Source: Mycobacterium szulgai
GTDB lineage: Bacteria > Actinomycetota > Actinomycetes > Mycobacteriales > Mycobacteriaceae
Reading direction: 5' to 3'
Assembly: GCF_002116635.1 (NCBI RefSeq)
Contig: NZ_LQPW01000156.1
Location: 1-64,000 of the forward strand
DNA length: 64,000 nucleotides
The notes under the pieces are model-generated. The model was not told the origin of the DNA, did no database searches, and was given only the letters and a program-made list of their open reading frames with translations. Below, piece by piece: positions 29,013 through 37,434 of the stretch. Each line of letters starts with the position of its first letter. Positions within the stretch are counted from its first letter, which is position 1. A program made the position numbers and the translations under genes.

Positions 29013-29372
29013 TTGCGGATCCTCCGATATCTTTTGACTTTTTGCATATTGCTGCTGAGGCGGGGCGATCATCGACCTGCCGGCGGCCACGGGTACATCG
29101 AAATAGGGCTAGTGCCAATACTTCTAGGAGTGCACGCAGGCGGTTGCCTGGGTGGGCCAGAGGGATCTGTCGGCACTTGGCACTTGACTCTTACTGTCGC
29201 CCAGACTGATTGGGCTGACATGTGATGAAGCGCATTGCCGTGCTGCCGGGCGTCAGTCAGTTCCTGAATAGCGCCCCGGAAGGCCACGGGTACCTCGACA
29301 TCAGTTGATCCGTCTGTCCAATCGCGTATCGAAGGAAGGTCTTTCGTGGGCCGTCCCTCGAAGCGTCGCGGT
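29013..29372 (-). other. duplicated leader region and peptidase remnant
   Basis: The 360 bp between peptides 1 and 2. From 29013 to about 29250 it matches the region upstream of peptide 2 (29475-29735), sharing blocks such as gacct-ccggcggc and acatcgaaata. From about 29250 to 29300 it encodes MAFRGAIQELTDA, matching VAFRDVMQELTDI of the intact peptidase, preceded by the same tcgaggt start region. It is therefore the collapsed remains of a second peptidase gene. The 45 bp next to peptide 2 match those following peptide 1. Confidence 0.65.
29235..29300 (-). pseudogene. prolyl oligopeptidase remnant
   Basis: A GTG at 29287 preceded by CGAGG opens MAFRGAIQELTDA, homologous to an internal segment (VAFRDVMQELTD) of the neighbouring peptidase. 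About 150 bp of N-terminal coding sequence are missing between the start region and this segment, and almost all the rest of the gene is gone. It sits exactly where a peptidase would be expected downstream of peptide 2. Confidence 0.55.
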
Positions 29373-29474
29373 CTACTCGCTGTCGCCTAGCGTCAAGGCG
29401 ATCTCCCAATCCGACGACAGCGCCACCTCGCCGATTCCGGCGGGTTCAACTAAGTTGCCGGGCAGATTATTCAT
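29373..29474 (-). CDS. precursor-like peptide 2, core GNLVEP
   Basis: A 33-codon gene with ATG at 29474 and GGAGG eight bases upstream. It reads leader MNNLP, variable GNLVEP, and a 22-residue follower starting AGIGEVALSSDW and ending LGDSE. The substitutions relative to peptide 1 in the follower are few and conservative (L/V, T/I, V/A, M/T), while the six-residue block is unrelated in sequence and length, still bounded by Pro on both sides. An in-frame upstream ATG at 29537 would give a longer leader (MVAPPVSKR). Its adjacent peptidase is only a remnant, so processing would depend on the intact peptidase downstream. The predicted cyclic hexapeptide mass is about 609.3 Da. Confidence 0.72.
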   Translation of the reverse strand: MNNLPGNLVEPAGIGEVALSSDWEIALTLGDSE

Positions 29475-29794
29475 TTGCGGATCCTCCAAGATCTCGTTGA
29501 CTTGATACATTCTCTTGCTGACTGGTGGGGCGACCATTGACCTACCGGCGGCGACGCTAACATCGAAATACCGCTATTGCCAACATGTTTAGAAGATCTG
29601 GAGAGAACGTTCCAAGCTCCGATCGTGTTGCTGGGGGCAGGCAGACGGTTGGCCTTGGTGGTCCAAAGGAATCGGTCGACGAAATTGACTTTTACTGTCG
29701 CCCAATCTAATTAGGTCGGCTGCTGGTGGCGTGAATTGCCGTGCAGGCCACAAGTCGCGGCGGTCGTTTCTTTGCAAGAATGCATGTTCCAAAC
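29475..29794 (-). promoter_or_regulatory. upstream region of the peptide cassette
   Basis: About 320 bp between the GGDEF-EAL stop and peptide 2. It carries the conserved leader blocks also found before peptide 1 and presumably contains the promoter. I cannot point to a confident -10/-35 pair. It is AT-richer than the flanks. Confidence 0.45.
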
Positions 29795-32700
29795 TTAAAA
29801 AGATGTTTTGGGGTACAGGCGCTCCGCCTCATTCGACCCGAGACTCCGGTCTGTGCTCGACTCGATCTGGTTCGAAGGCGAGCAGGCCGGCGCGTGGCCA
29901 CTGATCCAGCGCTGCAGCTCATCGGTGGGCAGCGGCGGACTGTGCACGAAGCCCTGGGTGATCGTGACACCGTAGCGCCGCAGGGCGCTCAACGTCGCTT
30001 CGTCTTCGACTCCCTCGGCAACCAGGTCGGCGCCCAGGCTACGTGCCAGTGCGACGGTGGAGCGCACGATGGCAACCGAGCGGGGGTCGTAGGCGAGCCG
30101 GGCCACGAATACCCGGTCCAGCTTGAGTTCGTCGACCGAGACGTCTTGCAGCCGGGCCAGCGACGACCACCCGGTGCCGTAATCGTCGAGCGAGATCCGA
30201 ACCCCCAGGCGCTGCAACGCGGCGACGGTGCTGCGCGATCGCGCCGAGTCGACCAGGGTGCTTTCGGTGATCTCGATGATGAGGGCGTCGGCGGGCAGAC
30301 CGCGGCTGTGCAGGAGCCGTTCGATGGTGCCAACCAGGTCGAGGTCGAGCAGATTCGTCGTCGACAGGTTCACCGCGACGGTGACCGGGACGCCCTGGCG
30401 GCGCCAGGATTGGCTCTGGTCGAGCGCGACGCTGACGGTGCGGTGGGCGACCTTGCGCATCAGCCCGGCGCGTTCGGCGGCGGGCAGGAATTCCTCTGGC
30501 AGCAGCAACCCGCGATTGGGATGGTGCCAGCGCAGCAGCGCTTCTACGCTGTGCACGCTGCCGTCGCTCGCGTTGATTTTGGGCTGGTAGTGACAGGTCA
30601 GTTCGTCGCCGTCGCTGAGCGCGGCGCGCAGTTCCTCGACGATGTTGGGGTCGTTGTCGCGATAGAGTTCGAACGCCGAGTCGTACACGGCGATCTTGCT
30701 TTTCGCGGATCTGGCGTGCGGCAGCGCCGTTTCGGCGCGGTTCAACAACTCCTGCGGGTGGTCGCAATGGTCGGGATAGAGCGCAATGGCGATCCGGGCA
30801 TCGACCTGCACGGTGATCGGATCGAGCGCGACGGGTTCGCTCAGCGCCTCGATCAACCGGCCCGCCTGGGCGCGGGCGGCAATGAGGTCGGCGCCCTCGC
30901 CCAGCAGGATGGCGAATTCATCGGGGCCGGCGCGGGCGAGGAGGTCTTCCCGGCGCACGTTCTTCGAAAGCCGATTTGCTATGTGGCACAACAGTTCATC
31001 GGCGAAGTGCGCGCCCAGCGAGTCGTTGATCTCCTGGAACTCATAGAGTTCCAGCAACAGCAGGGCCTGGCGGGCCGGTATTCTCATCGCCGGCAATGGA
31101 TCTTCGGTCAGTGTCGTCGCCAGTGAACGGCGATTGGGCAACGTGGTCAACTGGTCGGTCATCGCCTGCTTGTGGTTTTCGGCGACGATGCTGACGTCGC
31201 GGAAGGTCACCGAGAATCTGGCGGCGACGGCGACCAGGCTCAGCGCGGCCAGCGTCACCGCCAGCCGGGACTCGGGACCCGCGACGGTGACGGCGAGGGC
31301 CCCTATGGTGCACCCCACCGGGGCGGCATAGGAGCCGAGGCCGCGTCTGGGCAAGGGCGGCAACGACGACCACGGCGCCCAGCTGGCCACGGCCACCAGC
31401 AAGGCCGACGCCGGCCAGCACGCGTCGAGCAGCGTGCCGGCCCGGTAGGCGCCGGCCGACGTCTGGAACAGGTAGGCCGTGTCGGCCACCGCGAACAGGG
31501 TGAACCCGCCGACCAGCAAACCCCAGCGAAATTCGTTGCGCCAGCCCAGGATCGGCAGTATCCCGGCGGCCAGCGCCAACAGGATCAGATCGCCCCACGG
31601 ATAGATCAGGCCCACCAGCACGGTGGCCGGTGCGCGGGCCGCTGCCGTATGGATGGGTCCGGCCGCCAGCGCCGCGGCCACCGCGGCAGCGGCCAGCCCG
31701 CACACTAGCGAATCCAGCCGAATCGGTGTCGGCACCCGCTGCAGACGCGACCGCATCAGCAGCAGCAGCCCCGCATAGACAAGCGGATAGAACACCAGGT
31801 ACCACGGATCGGCCGCCGACGGCGACTGCCCGTCGGGCACCCACACCGAATAAACCACGTCGCCCAGCGCCGAACAGGCCAGGCCGGCCGCCACCAGCCC
31901 CCAAGCCAACCGGTCGGCCGCGACCCGGTACGCGCGTGCGGCGACGATTCCGGCGGCCGCCATGTTCAGTCCCGGATACAGCACATCGTCGAAGAACGCA
32001 TTGTGTCCGGCGACGAAGCTGCCGATGGTGAAAGCGGTGACTCCTATTGCTAATAGCGCCAAGGTGATTCGCATCGCCGGTGGCGGCCACGCGATCCCGT
32101 CGGAAGTTGTCCGGTCCGGTCCACGCGTGGCCACCACCGGCGCCACCGCGTCGCCCAGCTCCGGCAGCATATCGGGAAGGGACGCGTCTGGCACGAAGTT
32201 GCGAATGCATTGCCCGCCTTCGCGTTTGGCGGTATACATGGCCAGGTCGGCGTGCCGCAGCAGCTCGTCGACGCTGCAACTCGCTTCGGCCCCATGGCAA
32301 GCCACGGTGAACCCGATACTCGGGCGTACCGACAGCGGAACGCCGTCGACCACGATCGGGGCACTGAACGCGGCCAGGACCCGGTGCGCTATCCCTTGCG
32401 ATTCCTCGACGGATCGCTCGATGAGGACAGCGAATTCGTCACCACCCAGCCGCGCCACCGTGCCGGCTTCGCCTACTACGGCGGTGAGCCGTTCGGCGAC
32501 CCGCACGAGCAGCTCATCACCGGCCGGATGACCCAGGGCGTCGTTGACCGACTTGAAGTTGTCCAGGTCCAGACATAAAACCGCGATCGGTGTGTCGGCG
32601 CAGCCGCGGGCCACCACTTGTTCCAAGCGATTCAGGAAGCGGGCCCGATTGGCCAGACCGGTGAGGCTGTCCCGGAAAGCTTCGCGCGCCACTTCGGACA

Positions 32701-33688
32701 ACAGACCCTGGTTTTCGAAGAGCGCCACGAACTGGCGGACCAGCACGGCCGCCGCCAGAATCGCCAGCGCGGCGATCATCGGGCGGTTCTGGACGTGGGC
32801 AAACGCGTGCCCCAGTCCGATCGCCGCGGCCAACAACAGCGGCAAGTACGGTAGCCACAGCCGCGCCCGGGACACGAGTTCTTCGCCCGCCCCCGGGGCC
32901 GGGGATTCGTTGACGCTGGCCAGCGCCGCCAGCGCCAGCATTCCCAACCCGATCACTCGGGTGAGGTCAACCAGATCGCCGGTGTGGTATGTCCCGATTC
33001 CGGTGTGGAACACGACCAGGATGTCGGCCAGGCCGATCGTGATGATGCCTCCGGCGAGCACGCTGAGGCTGTGCCGGTTGTCGGCACGGGCCCGGGAAAA
33101 TGCCAGGATGGCGGCGGTCATGACGATGATGTCGACGAAGATGTGCGTCACGGTCGCCGGTCCCGCCCCGGCGTTCTCCCGGATCAGTTTCTGCAGGACG
33201 AATACCCACGAAACGACGAACAGCGACGTCGCGACGATGAGACCGTCCAGCACCAAGCGCCAGGGAATGAGGCGCACCCGGTTGGACAGCAGCCGCAAAG
33301 CCACCATCGCGCCGGCTGGATAAATCAGCAGTATGCCGTCGGCTGCAGCCGGGTGGGCGGCGTGATCGAACTCGGGCCGCACGTCGTAGACGGCCCACAT
33401 CACCTCACCGACCGCCCAGCCCAACAGCGCGACAACCAGCGCAAGCCAGCCGAATCTTCGGTGACCGGCCGTGCGACGGGCCGCCCACCAGGCGCATGTC
33501 GCCGCGACCAGCAGGCACAGTACCGTGACGACTTCGTCGACCGGCCGGGTCGCGTAGACGCCCTGCCAGTCAAAGACGCCGGACGCCAAAACCAGGACCG
33601 CCGCGATGCCATATCCGGCGACAACCAACCCACCGACGTGCGCGGGCAGCCCGATCCGCTGCCACGCGGTTCGCGTCCAGGGTCTCAT
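29795..33688 (-). CDS. membrane GGDEF-GGDEF-EAL cyclic-di-GMP protein
   Basis: About 1,297 residues, starting at ATG 33688 with GGAG six bases before it; a TTG at 33703 is in frame. Order: membrane segments to about 325, a GGDEF domain with intact motif (415-419) and metal Asp in LDLDNF, a second membrane block of about 540-825, a degenerate GGDEF (motif GPDEF at about 921-925, metal Asp replaced in LLELYEF), then an EAL domain with EALLRW (about 1049), DDYGTG, AEGVED and HSPPLP. The two halves look like two membrane diguanylate-cyclase proteins fused. The intact GGDEF could make and the EAL degrade c-di-GMP. No counterpart stands here in M. tuberculosis. It lies upstream of the peptide cassette on the same strand. 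Confidence 0.9.
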   Translation of the reverse strand: MRPWTRTAWQRIGLPAHVGGLVVAGYGIAAVLVLASGVFDWQGVYATRPVDEVVTVLCLLVAATCAWWAARRTAGHRRFGWLALVVALLGWAVGEVMWAVYDVRPEFDHAAHPAAADGILLIYPAGAMVALRLLSNRVRLIPWRLVLDGLIVATSLFVVSWVFVLQKLIRENAGAGPATVTHIFVDIIVMTAAILAFSRARADNRHSLSVLAGGIITIGLADILVVFHTGIGTYHTGDLVDLTRVIGLGMLALAALASVNESPAPGAGEELVSRARLWLPYLPLLLAAAIGLGHAFAHVQNRPMIAALAILAAAVLVRQFVALFENQGLLSEVAREAFRDSLTGLANRARFLNRLEQVVARGCADTPIAVLCLDLDNFKSVNDALGHPAGDELLVRVAERLTAVVGEAGTVARLGGDEFAVLIERSVEESQGIAHRVLAAFSAPIVVDGVPLSVRPSIGFTVACHGAEASCSVDELLRHADLAMYTAKREGGQCIRNFVPDASLPDMLPELGDAVAPVVATRGPDRTTSDGIAWPPPAMRITLALLAIGVTAFTIGSFVAGHNAFFDDVLYPGLNMAAAGIVAARAYRVAADRLAWGLVAAGLACSALGDVVYSVWVPDGQSPSAADPWYLVFYPLVYAGLLLLMRSRLQRVPTPIRLDSLVCGLAAAAVAAALAAGPIHTAAARAPATVLVGLIYPWGDLILLALAAGILPILGWRNEFRWGLLVGGFTLFAVADTAYLFQTSAGAYRAGTLLDACWPASALLVAVASWAPWSSLPPLPRRGLGSYAAPVGCTIGALAVTVAGPESRLAVTLAALSLVAVAARFSVTFRDVSIVAENHKQAMTDQLTTLPNRRSLATTLTEDPLPAMRIPARQALLLLELYEFQEINDSLGAHFADELLCHIANRLSKNVRREDLLARAGPDEFAILLGEGADLIAARAQAGRLIEALSEPVALDPITVQVDARIAIALYPDHCDHPQELLNRAETALPHARSAKSKIAVYDSAFELYRDNDPNIVEELRAALSDGDELTCHYQPKINASDGSVHSVEALLRWHHPNRGLLLPEEFLPAAERAGLMRKVAHRTVSVALDQSQSWRRQGVPVTVAVNLSTTNLLDLDLVGTIERLLHSRGLPADALIIEITESTLVDSARSRSTVAALQRLGVRISLDDYGTGWSSLARLQDVSVDELKLDRVFVARLAYDPRSVAIVRSTVALARSLGADLVAEGVEDEATLSALRRYGVTITQGFVHSPPLPTDELQRWISGHAPACSPSNQIESSTDRSLGSNEAERLYPKTSF

Positions 33689-33711
33689 TGCAACTCCAGG
33701 CAACTCAACAG

Positions 33712-33768
33712 CCAGCTCAAGCCAGCTTTAGCCAGCTTCCGGCCAGCTCCAGCCGGCTCCGAGGGTGA
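33712..33768. repeat. short direct repeats (gccagct) upstream of the c-di-GMP gene
   Basis: The heptamer gccagct or a close variant occurs about five times at 10-12 bp spacing, roughly one helical turn, just upstream of the GGDEF-EAL start. It could be a regulator-binding array or simple slippage. Confidence 0.5.
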
Positions 33769-33831
33769 TTAGCGGTCCTCCACTGCCTGCGTTTAGCAGA
33801 ATAAACCGCCGCGCCCGGCCCGGGCGGCGGA

Positions 33832-34286
33832 TTACCCGGTGCCCTGCGGCGTCAACGCGAATATATGGATGGGCCGCGAGGTCTGATGCTGGTAGCCGTT
33901 GTAACGGTTGCCGTTGTTCTTGTTAACCAGCTGCCACAGTCGCGGGTAGTCCGGGTCGTCCGGAGCGATGCGCCGCGCGGTCACCGCGAATCGCCTTGGG
34001 CCGACGTTGATTTCGCACTCCGGGCGGTTGCGCAGGTTGTGGTACCAGCCGGGATACCGGTCGGCGCCGCCGTTGGAGGCCACGATCAGATACGAGTCGC
34101 CGTCGCGGGCATACGACAGCGTCGTGGTGCGCGGCCGGCCGCTCTTCGCACCGACGGTGTGTAGCAGCAGCTGTTCGGCATGCCCGGTATCCGGTGTCCG
34201 AGCCAGCCGTGGCTTTTCTGATAGATCGAGTCGTGCAGCGGCAGCAGCCGCATGCCCACCTGTTCAAGCTGATGCATAAGGCTCAT
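33832..34286 (-). pseudogene. deazaflavin-dependent nitroreductase-like gene, frameshifted (Rv1261c-like)
   Basis: The N-terminal frame from 34286 reads MSLMHQLEQVGMRLLPLHD, then HGWLGHRIPGMPNS; it then goes out of frame and stops at 34086. The continuation, LLLHTVGAKSGRPRTTTLSYARDGDSYLIVASNGG then YPGWYHNLRNRPECEINVG, is in another frame ending at 33832. One missing base near 34160-34172 would restore a normal protein of about 150 residues of the F420-dependent Ddn family. Its place before the HIT gene matches Rv1261c. It is either a real pseudogene or a single-base sequencing error. Confidence 0.8.
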
Positions 34287-34311
34287 GAATCCAGTCCTAC
34301 CGGCCGGCGGA

Positions 34312-34743
34312 TTACTGACTGATGCGGGCCAGCGCGTCCCGCAGGATCTGGCCGGTGGCTTCGCGGTCCGGATCCCGGCGCAGCACCAGTCCCTTGGCCA
34401 CCGACAGCTTGTCGCCGTTGCGCCGCGGCAGCACGTGCAGGTGGATGTGGGACACCGTCTGAAACGCGGCGCGTCCGTCGTTGATGCCGATATTGGTGGC
34501 GTCGGCCAATTCCGTGGCCCGGGCCGCGCGCGCGACCCGCTGGCCGATGGTGATCATGTCGGCCAGGGTCTGCGATGGGGTGTCGGTGAGGTCGACGGTG
34601 TGTTGTTTGGGCAGCACCAGGGTGTGGCCGCGAGTGAACGGCCGGATATCGAGGATGGCCAGATAGCCGTCGTCTTCATAGATCCGGATCGCCGGAGCTT
34701 CCCCGCTGGAGATCGCACAGAACACGCAGGACACTGACGTCAC
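34312..34743 (-). CDS. HIT-family hydrolase (Rv1262c-like)
   Basis: 143 residues. CVFCAISSGEAPAIRIYEDD is the zinc-associated N-terminus, RPFTRGHTLVLPKQH follows, and HIHLHVLPR near residue 100 is the histidine triad whose middle His is the nucleophile. HIT proteins hydrolyse or transfer nucleotides from dinucleoside polyphosphates and adenylated substrates. It is divergent from amiB2 with only about 50 bp between the starts. Confidence 0.92.
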   Translation of the reverse strand: MTSVSCVFCAISSGEAPAIRIYEDDGYLAILDIRPFTRGHTLVLPKQHTVDLTDTPSQTLADMITIGQRVARAARATELADATNIGINDGRAAFQTVSHIHLHVLPRRNGDKLSVAKGLVLRRDPDREATGQILRDALARISQ

Positions 34744-34793
34744 GTTACTGGACCCGCGGCAACGGCCGGTTGGTCAGCGGATACGCTGCGGCG

Positions 34794-36194
34794 ATGGACC
34801 TCAGCGATCCAAGGGATATCGCGTTCGCCGGGGCGGCGGCCCAGGCTCGGATGCTGGCCGACGGCGAAGTCACCGCACCGGTATTGCTCGAGATTTACCT
34901 GGAACGGATCGAGCGGTTCGATAGTGACCTGCGCGCCTACCGCGTGGTGCGTTACGACGGCGCGCGCGAGGAGGCCGCCCTCGCCCAGCAGCGCCTCGAC
35001 GCCGGTGAGCGGCTGCCGCTGCTGGGCGTGCCGATCGCGATCAAGGACGATGCCGACGTCGCCGGCGAGGTGACCGCGTACGGCAGCGGCGCGCACGGTC
35101 CGGCGGTGAGCTCCGACGCGGAGGTGGTCCGCCGGCTGCGCGCCGCGGGTGCGGTCGTCATCGGCAAGACCAACGTGCCCGAGCTGATGATCATGCCGTT
35201 CACCGAGTCGCTGACGTTCGGGGCCACGCGCAATCCGTGGAACCTGCGGCGCGCCCCGGGCGGCAGCAGCGGCGGCAGTGCGGCCGCGGTGGCCGCCGGG
35301 CTGGCTTCGATGGCGCTGGGCTCCGACGGCGGGGGATCGATTCGTATCCCCGCGACCTGGTGCGGCCTGTTCGGGCTCAAGCCGCAGCGGGACCGCATCT
35401 CGCTGGAGCCGCACGACGGCGCATGGCAGGGGCTGAGCGTCAACGGCCCACTCACGCGTTCGGTAATGGACGCGGCGTTGTTTCTCGATGCGACGACGAC
35501 GGTGCCCGGTCCGCAAGGTCAGTTCGCCGACGCGGCGGCACGCGAGCCGGGTCAGTTGCGAATTGCGTTGAGCGCCAAAGGCCCAACGCCGCTGCCGGCC
35601 CGGTGCGGCAAGGCGCAGCTGGCCGCGCTCGAGCAGGCCGGGGCGCTGCTGCGCGACCTGGGCCACGAAGTGATCAACCGCGATCCCGATTATCCGGCCC
35701 TGGCTACCTACGCCAACTTCCTGCCGCGCTTCCTGCGTGGTGTCAGCGACGACGCCGACGCCCAAGCCCACCCGGAACGGCTGGAACCGCGTACCCGCTC
35801 GCTGGCCTGGCTTGGCTCGTTCTTCTCCGACCGCCGGATGGCGGCCCTGCGCACCGCGGAGGAGGGGGTGAGCCGGCGGATCCAGTCGATCTTCAGCGAT
35901 GTGGATGTCCTGTTGACCCCGGGCACCGCGATGGGTCCGCCGCGCATCGGCGCCTACCAGCGCCGTGGTGGGGTGTCGACGTTGTTCCTGGTGGCCCGGC
36001 GGATTCCGTACTACCAGGTGTGGAATGTCACCGGCCAGCCCGCCGCCGTGGTGCCGTGGGATTTCGACGACGACGGCCTGCCGATGTCGGTGCAGCTGGT
36101 GGGCCGGCCCTACGACGAGGCGACGCTGCTGTCGCTGGCCGCGCAGATCGAAGCCGCCAGACCGTGGGCACACCGGCGGCCGCCGGTGTCATGA
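34794..36194 (+). CDS. amiB2: amidase AmiB2 (amidase-signature family)
   Basis: 466 residues with the Ser-cisSer-Lys triad: Lys84 in IAIKDD, Ser159 in PGGSSGGS and nucleophile Ser183 in GGSIRIPA. The C-terminus has the substrate-pocket segment [17 protein letters not shown]. It hydrolyses amides to acid and ammonia; the substrate is unknown. I chose ATG 34794 ([17 protein letters not shown]), which agrees with the Rv1263 protein, rather than the GTG at 34770. The stop overlaps the adenylyl cyclase start (ATGA), so the two are coupled, as in M. tuberculosis. Confidence 0.94.
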   Translation: MDLSDPRDIAFAGAAAQARMLADGEVTAPVLLEIYLERIERFDSDLRAYRVVRYDGAREEAALAQQRLDAGERLPLLGVPIAIKDDADVAGEVTAYGSGAHGPAVSSDAEVVRRLRAAGAVVIGKTNVPELMIMPFTESLTFGATRNPWNLRRAPGGSSGGSAAAVAAGLASMALGSDGGGSIRIPATWCGLFGLKPQRDRISLEPHDGAWQGLSVNGPLTRSVMDAALFLDATTTVPGPQGQFADAAAREPGQLRIALSAKGPTPLPARCGKAQLAALEQAGALLRDLGHEVINRDPDYPALATYANFLPRFLRGVSDDADAQAHPERLEPRTRSLAWLGSFFSDRRMAALRTAEEGVSRRIQSIFSDVDVLLTPGTAMGPPRIGAYQRRGGVSTLFLVARRIPYYQVWNVTGQPAAVVPWDFDDDGLPMSVQLVGRPYDEATLLSLAAQIEAARPWAHRRPPVS

Positions 36195-37303
36195 CGGACG
36201 ACGACCCCCAAAATCTCCTCGACGGGCTCGAGGGCGCCGCGCGCGCCGAGCGTGCCGAGTTGGTGGACTGGTTGCTTGCCGAAGGCATCACCGCCGAGGA
36301 GATCCGGTCGACCAACCCGCCGCTGCTGCTGGCGACCCGCCACCTCGTCGGCGACGACGGCACCTATGTATCCGCCCGGGAGATCAGCGAGAGCCACGGC
36401 GTCGACCTGGAGTTGCTGCAGCGAGTGCAGCGCGCCGTCGGACTGGCCAGGGTGGACGACCCGGACGCGGTCGTGCACATGCGGGCTGACCTCGTCGCGG
36501 CCGCAAACGCGCAGCGCTTCATCGAACTTGGGTTGAGCCCCGACCAGGTGGTGCAGGTGGTGCGGGTACTGGCCGAAGGACTGTCGCACGCCGCGGAGGT
36601 GATGCGTTACACCGCGCTGTCGACGATCATGCGCCCGGGCGTTACCGAGCTGCAGATCGCTCAGGCATCAAAAGCGCTGGTGAGCCGCGTTGCGCCGTTA
36701 CTCGGTCCGATGATCCAGGACATGCTGTTCATGCAGTTGCGCCACATGCTGGAAACCGAAGCGGTCAACGCCGGTGAGCGGGCCGCCGGTAAACCGCTGC
36801 CGGGTGCCCGCCAGGTCACCGTGGCCTTCGCCGATCTAGTGGGCTTCACCAAGCTGGGTGAGGTGGTGTCGGCCGAGGAGCTCGGCCGGCTCGCCGGCCG
36901 GCTGGCAGATCTCGCCCGCGACCTGACCGTGCCGCCGGTGCGGTTCATCAAGACGATCGGCGATGCGGTGATGCTCGTCTGCCCCGACCCGGCGCCGCTG
37001 CTGGACACCGTCATCAAGCTGGTCGACGTGGTGGACACCGACGACAGCTTCCCCCGGTTGCGGGCCGGGGTCGCCTCCGGGATGGCGGTGAGCCGGGCCG
37101 GCGACTGGTTCGGCAGTCCGGTGAACGCGGCGAGCCGGGTTACCGGGGTGGCGCGGCCGGGGACGGTGCTGGTCACCGAGGCAGTGCACGACGACGTAAA
37201 AGGCTTGGCAAATTCGGCGGGGTTCCATTGGTCGTTCACGGGCGCCCGTCGGCTCAAGGGCATCAAGGGTGAGGCGAAGCTTTTCCGGGTGCGGCGCGTC
37301 TAA
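36191..37303 (+). CDS. class III adenylyl cyclase, Rv1264-type
   Basis: 370 residues. The N-terminal half (about 1-200) is the all-helical autoinhibitory domain that in Rv1264 makes activity pH-dependent. The C-terminal cyclase domain has the first metal Asp in [14 protein letters not shown], the substrate Lys and second Asp in FIKTIGDAV, and the transition-state pair in VNAASRV. It makes cAMP from ATP as a homodimer. The ATG at 36191 overlaps the amidase stop; the frame is open further upstream but only as a shadow of amiB2. Downstream lies a structured region where M. tuberculosis encodes the cAMP-linked Mcr11 RNA. Confidence 0.95.
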   Translation: MTDDDPQNLLDGLEGAARAERAELVDWLLAEGITAEEIRSTNPPLLLATRHLVGDDGTYVSAREISESHGVDLELLQRVQRAVGLARVDDPDAVVHMRADLVAAANAQRFIELGLSPDQVVQVVRVLAEGLSHAAEVMRYTALSTIMRPGVTELQIAQASKALVSRVAPLLGPMIQDMLFMQLRHMLETEAVNAGERAAGKPLPGARQVTVAFADLVGFTKLGEVVSAEELGRLAGRLADLARDLTVPPVRFIKTIGDAVMLVCPDPAPLLDTVIKLVDVVDTDDSFPRLRAGVASGMAVSRAGDWFGSPVNAASRVTGVARPGTVLVTEAVHDDVKGLANSAGFHWSFTGARRLKGIKGEAKLFRVRRV

Positions 37304-37325
37304 CGCGGACACCGCAGACATATGG

Positions 37326-37434
37326 GCAGGCCCGGGCGACTCTTGGGGGCGTCCGACTCCGTCTTATGCGGGTCCGACACGGCCGGATTCCACCCCATCT
37401 TCCGGCACTTTTGACTGGTCGCTTCCGGGCCTGC
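37326..37434 (-). ncRNA. candidate Mcr11-like small RNA
   Basis: In M. tuberculosis the small RNA Mcr11 lies between Rv1264 and Rv1265 and is transcribed opposite to Rv1265. Here the 243-bp gap holds no convincing gene. A 10-bp inverted repeat, gcaggcccgg at 37326-37335 and its complement at 37425-37434, could close a folded RNA of about 109 nt. Internal complementary pieces (ccgga and tccgg around 37383-37413) add a smaller stem. The call depends on synteny and folding potential; I cannot compare sequences. Confidence 0.4.

Noticed and set aside
28822-29037. 71-codon plus-strand frame over peptide 1, and a similar one at 29305-29505
   Set aside because: Both are antisense shadows of the homologous peptide genes; their resemblance to each other comes from the DNA duplication.
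28908-29474. Lanthipeptide, lasso or mycofactocin precursor identity for the short peptides
   Set aside because: No Cys and few Ser/Thr in the variable part, no lanthionine synthetase, lasso cyclase, B1/B2 protein or radical SAM gene nearby, and no MftA-like C-terminus.
35237-36190. Upstream extension of the adenylyl cyclase frame inside amiB2
   Set aside because: It is an Arg/Ala-rich shadow frame; the ATG at 36191 with ATGA overlap and the family's N-terminal domain set the true start.
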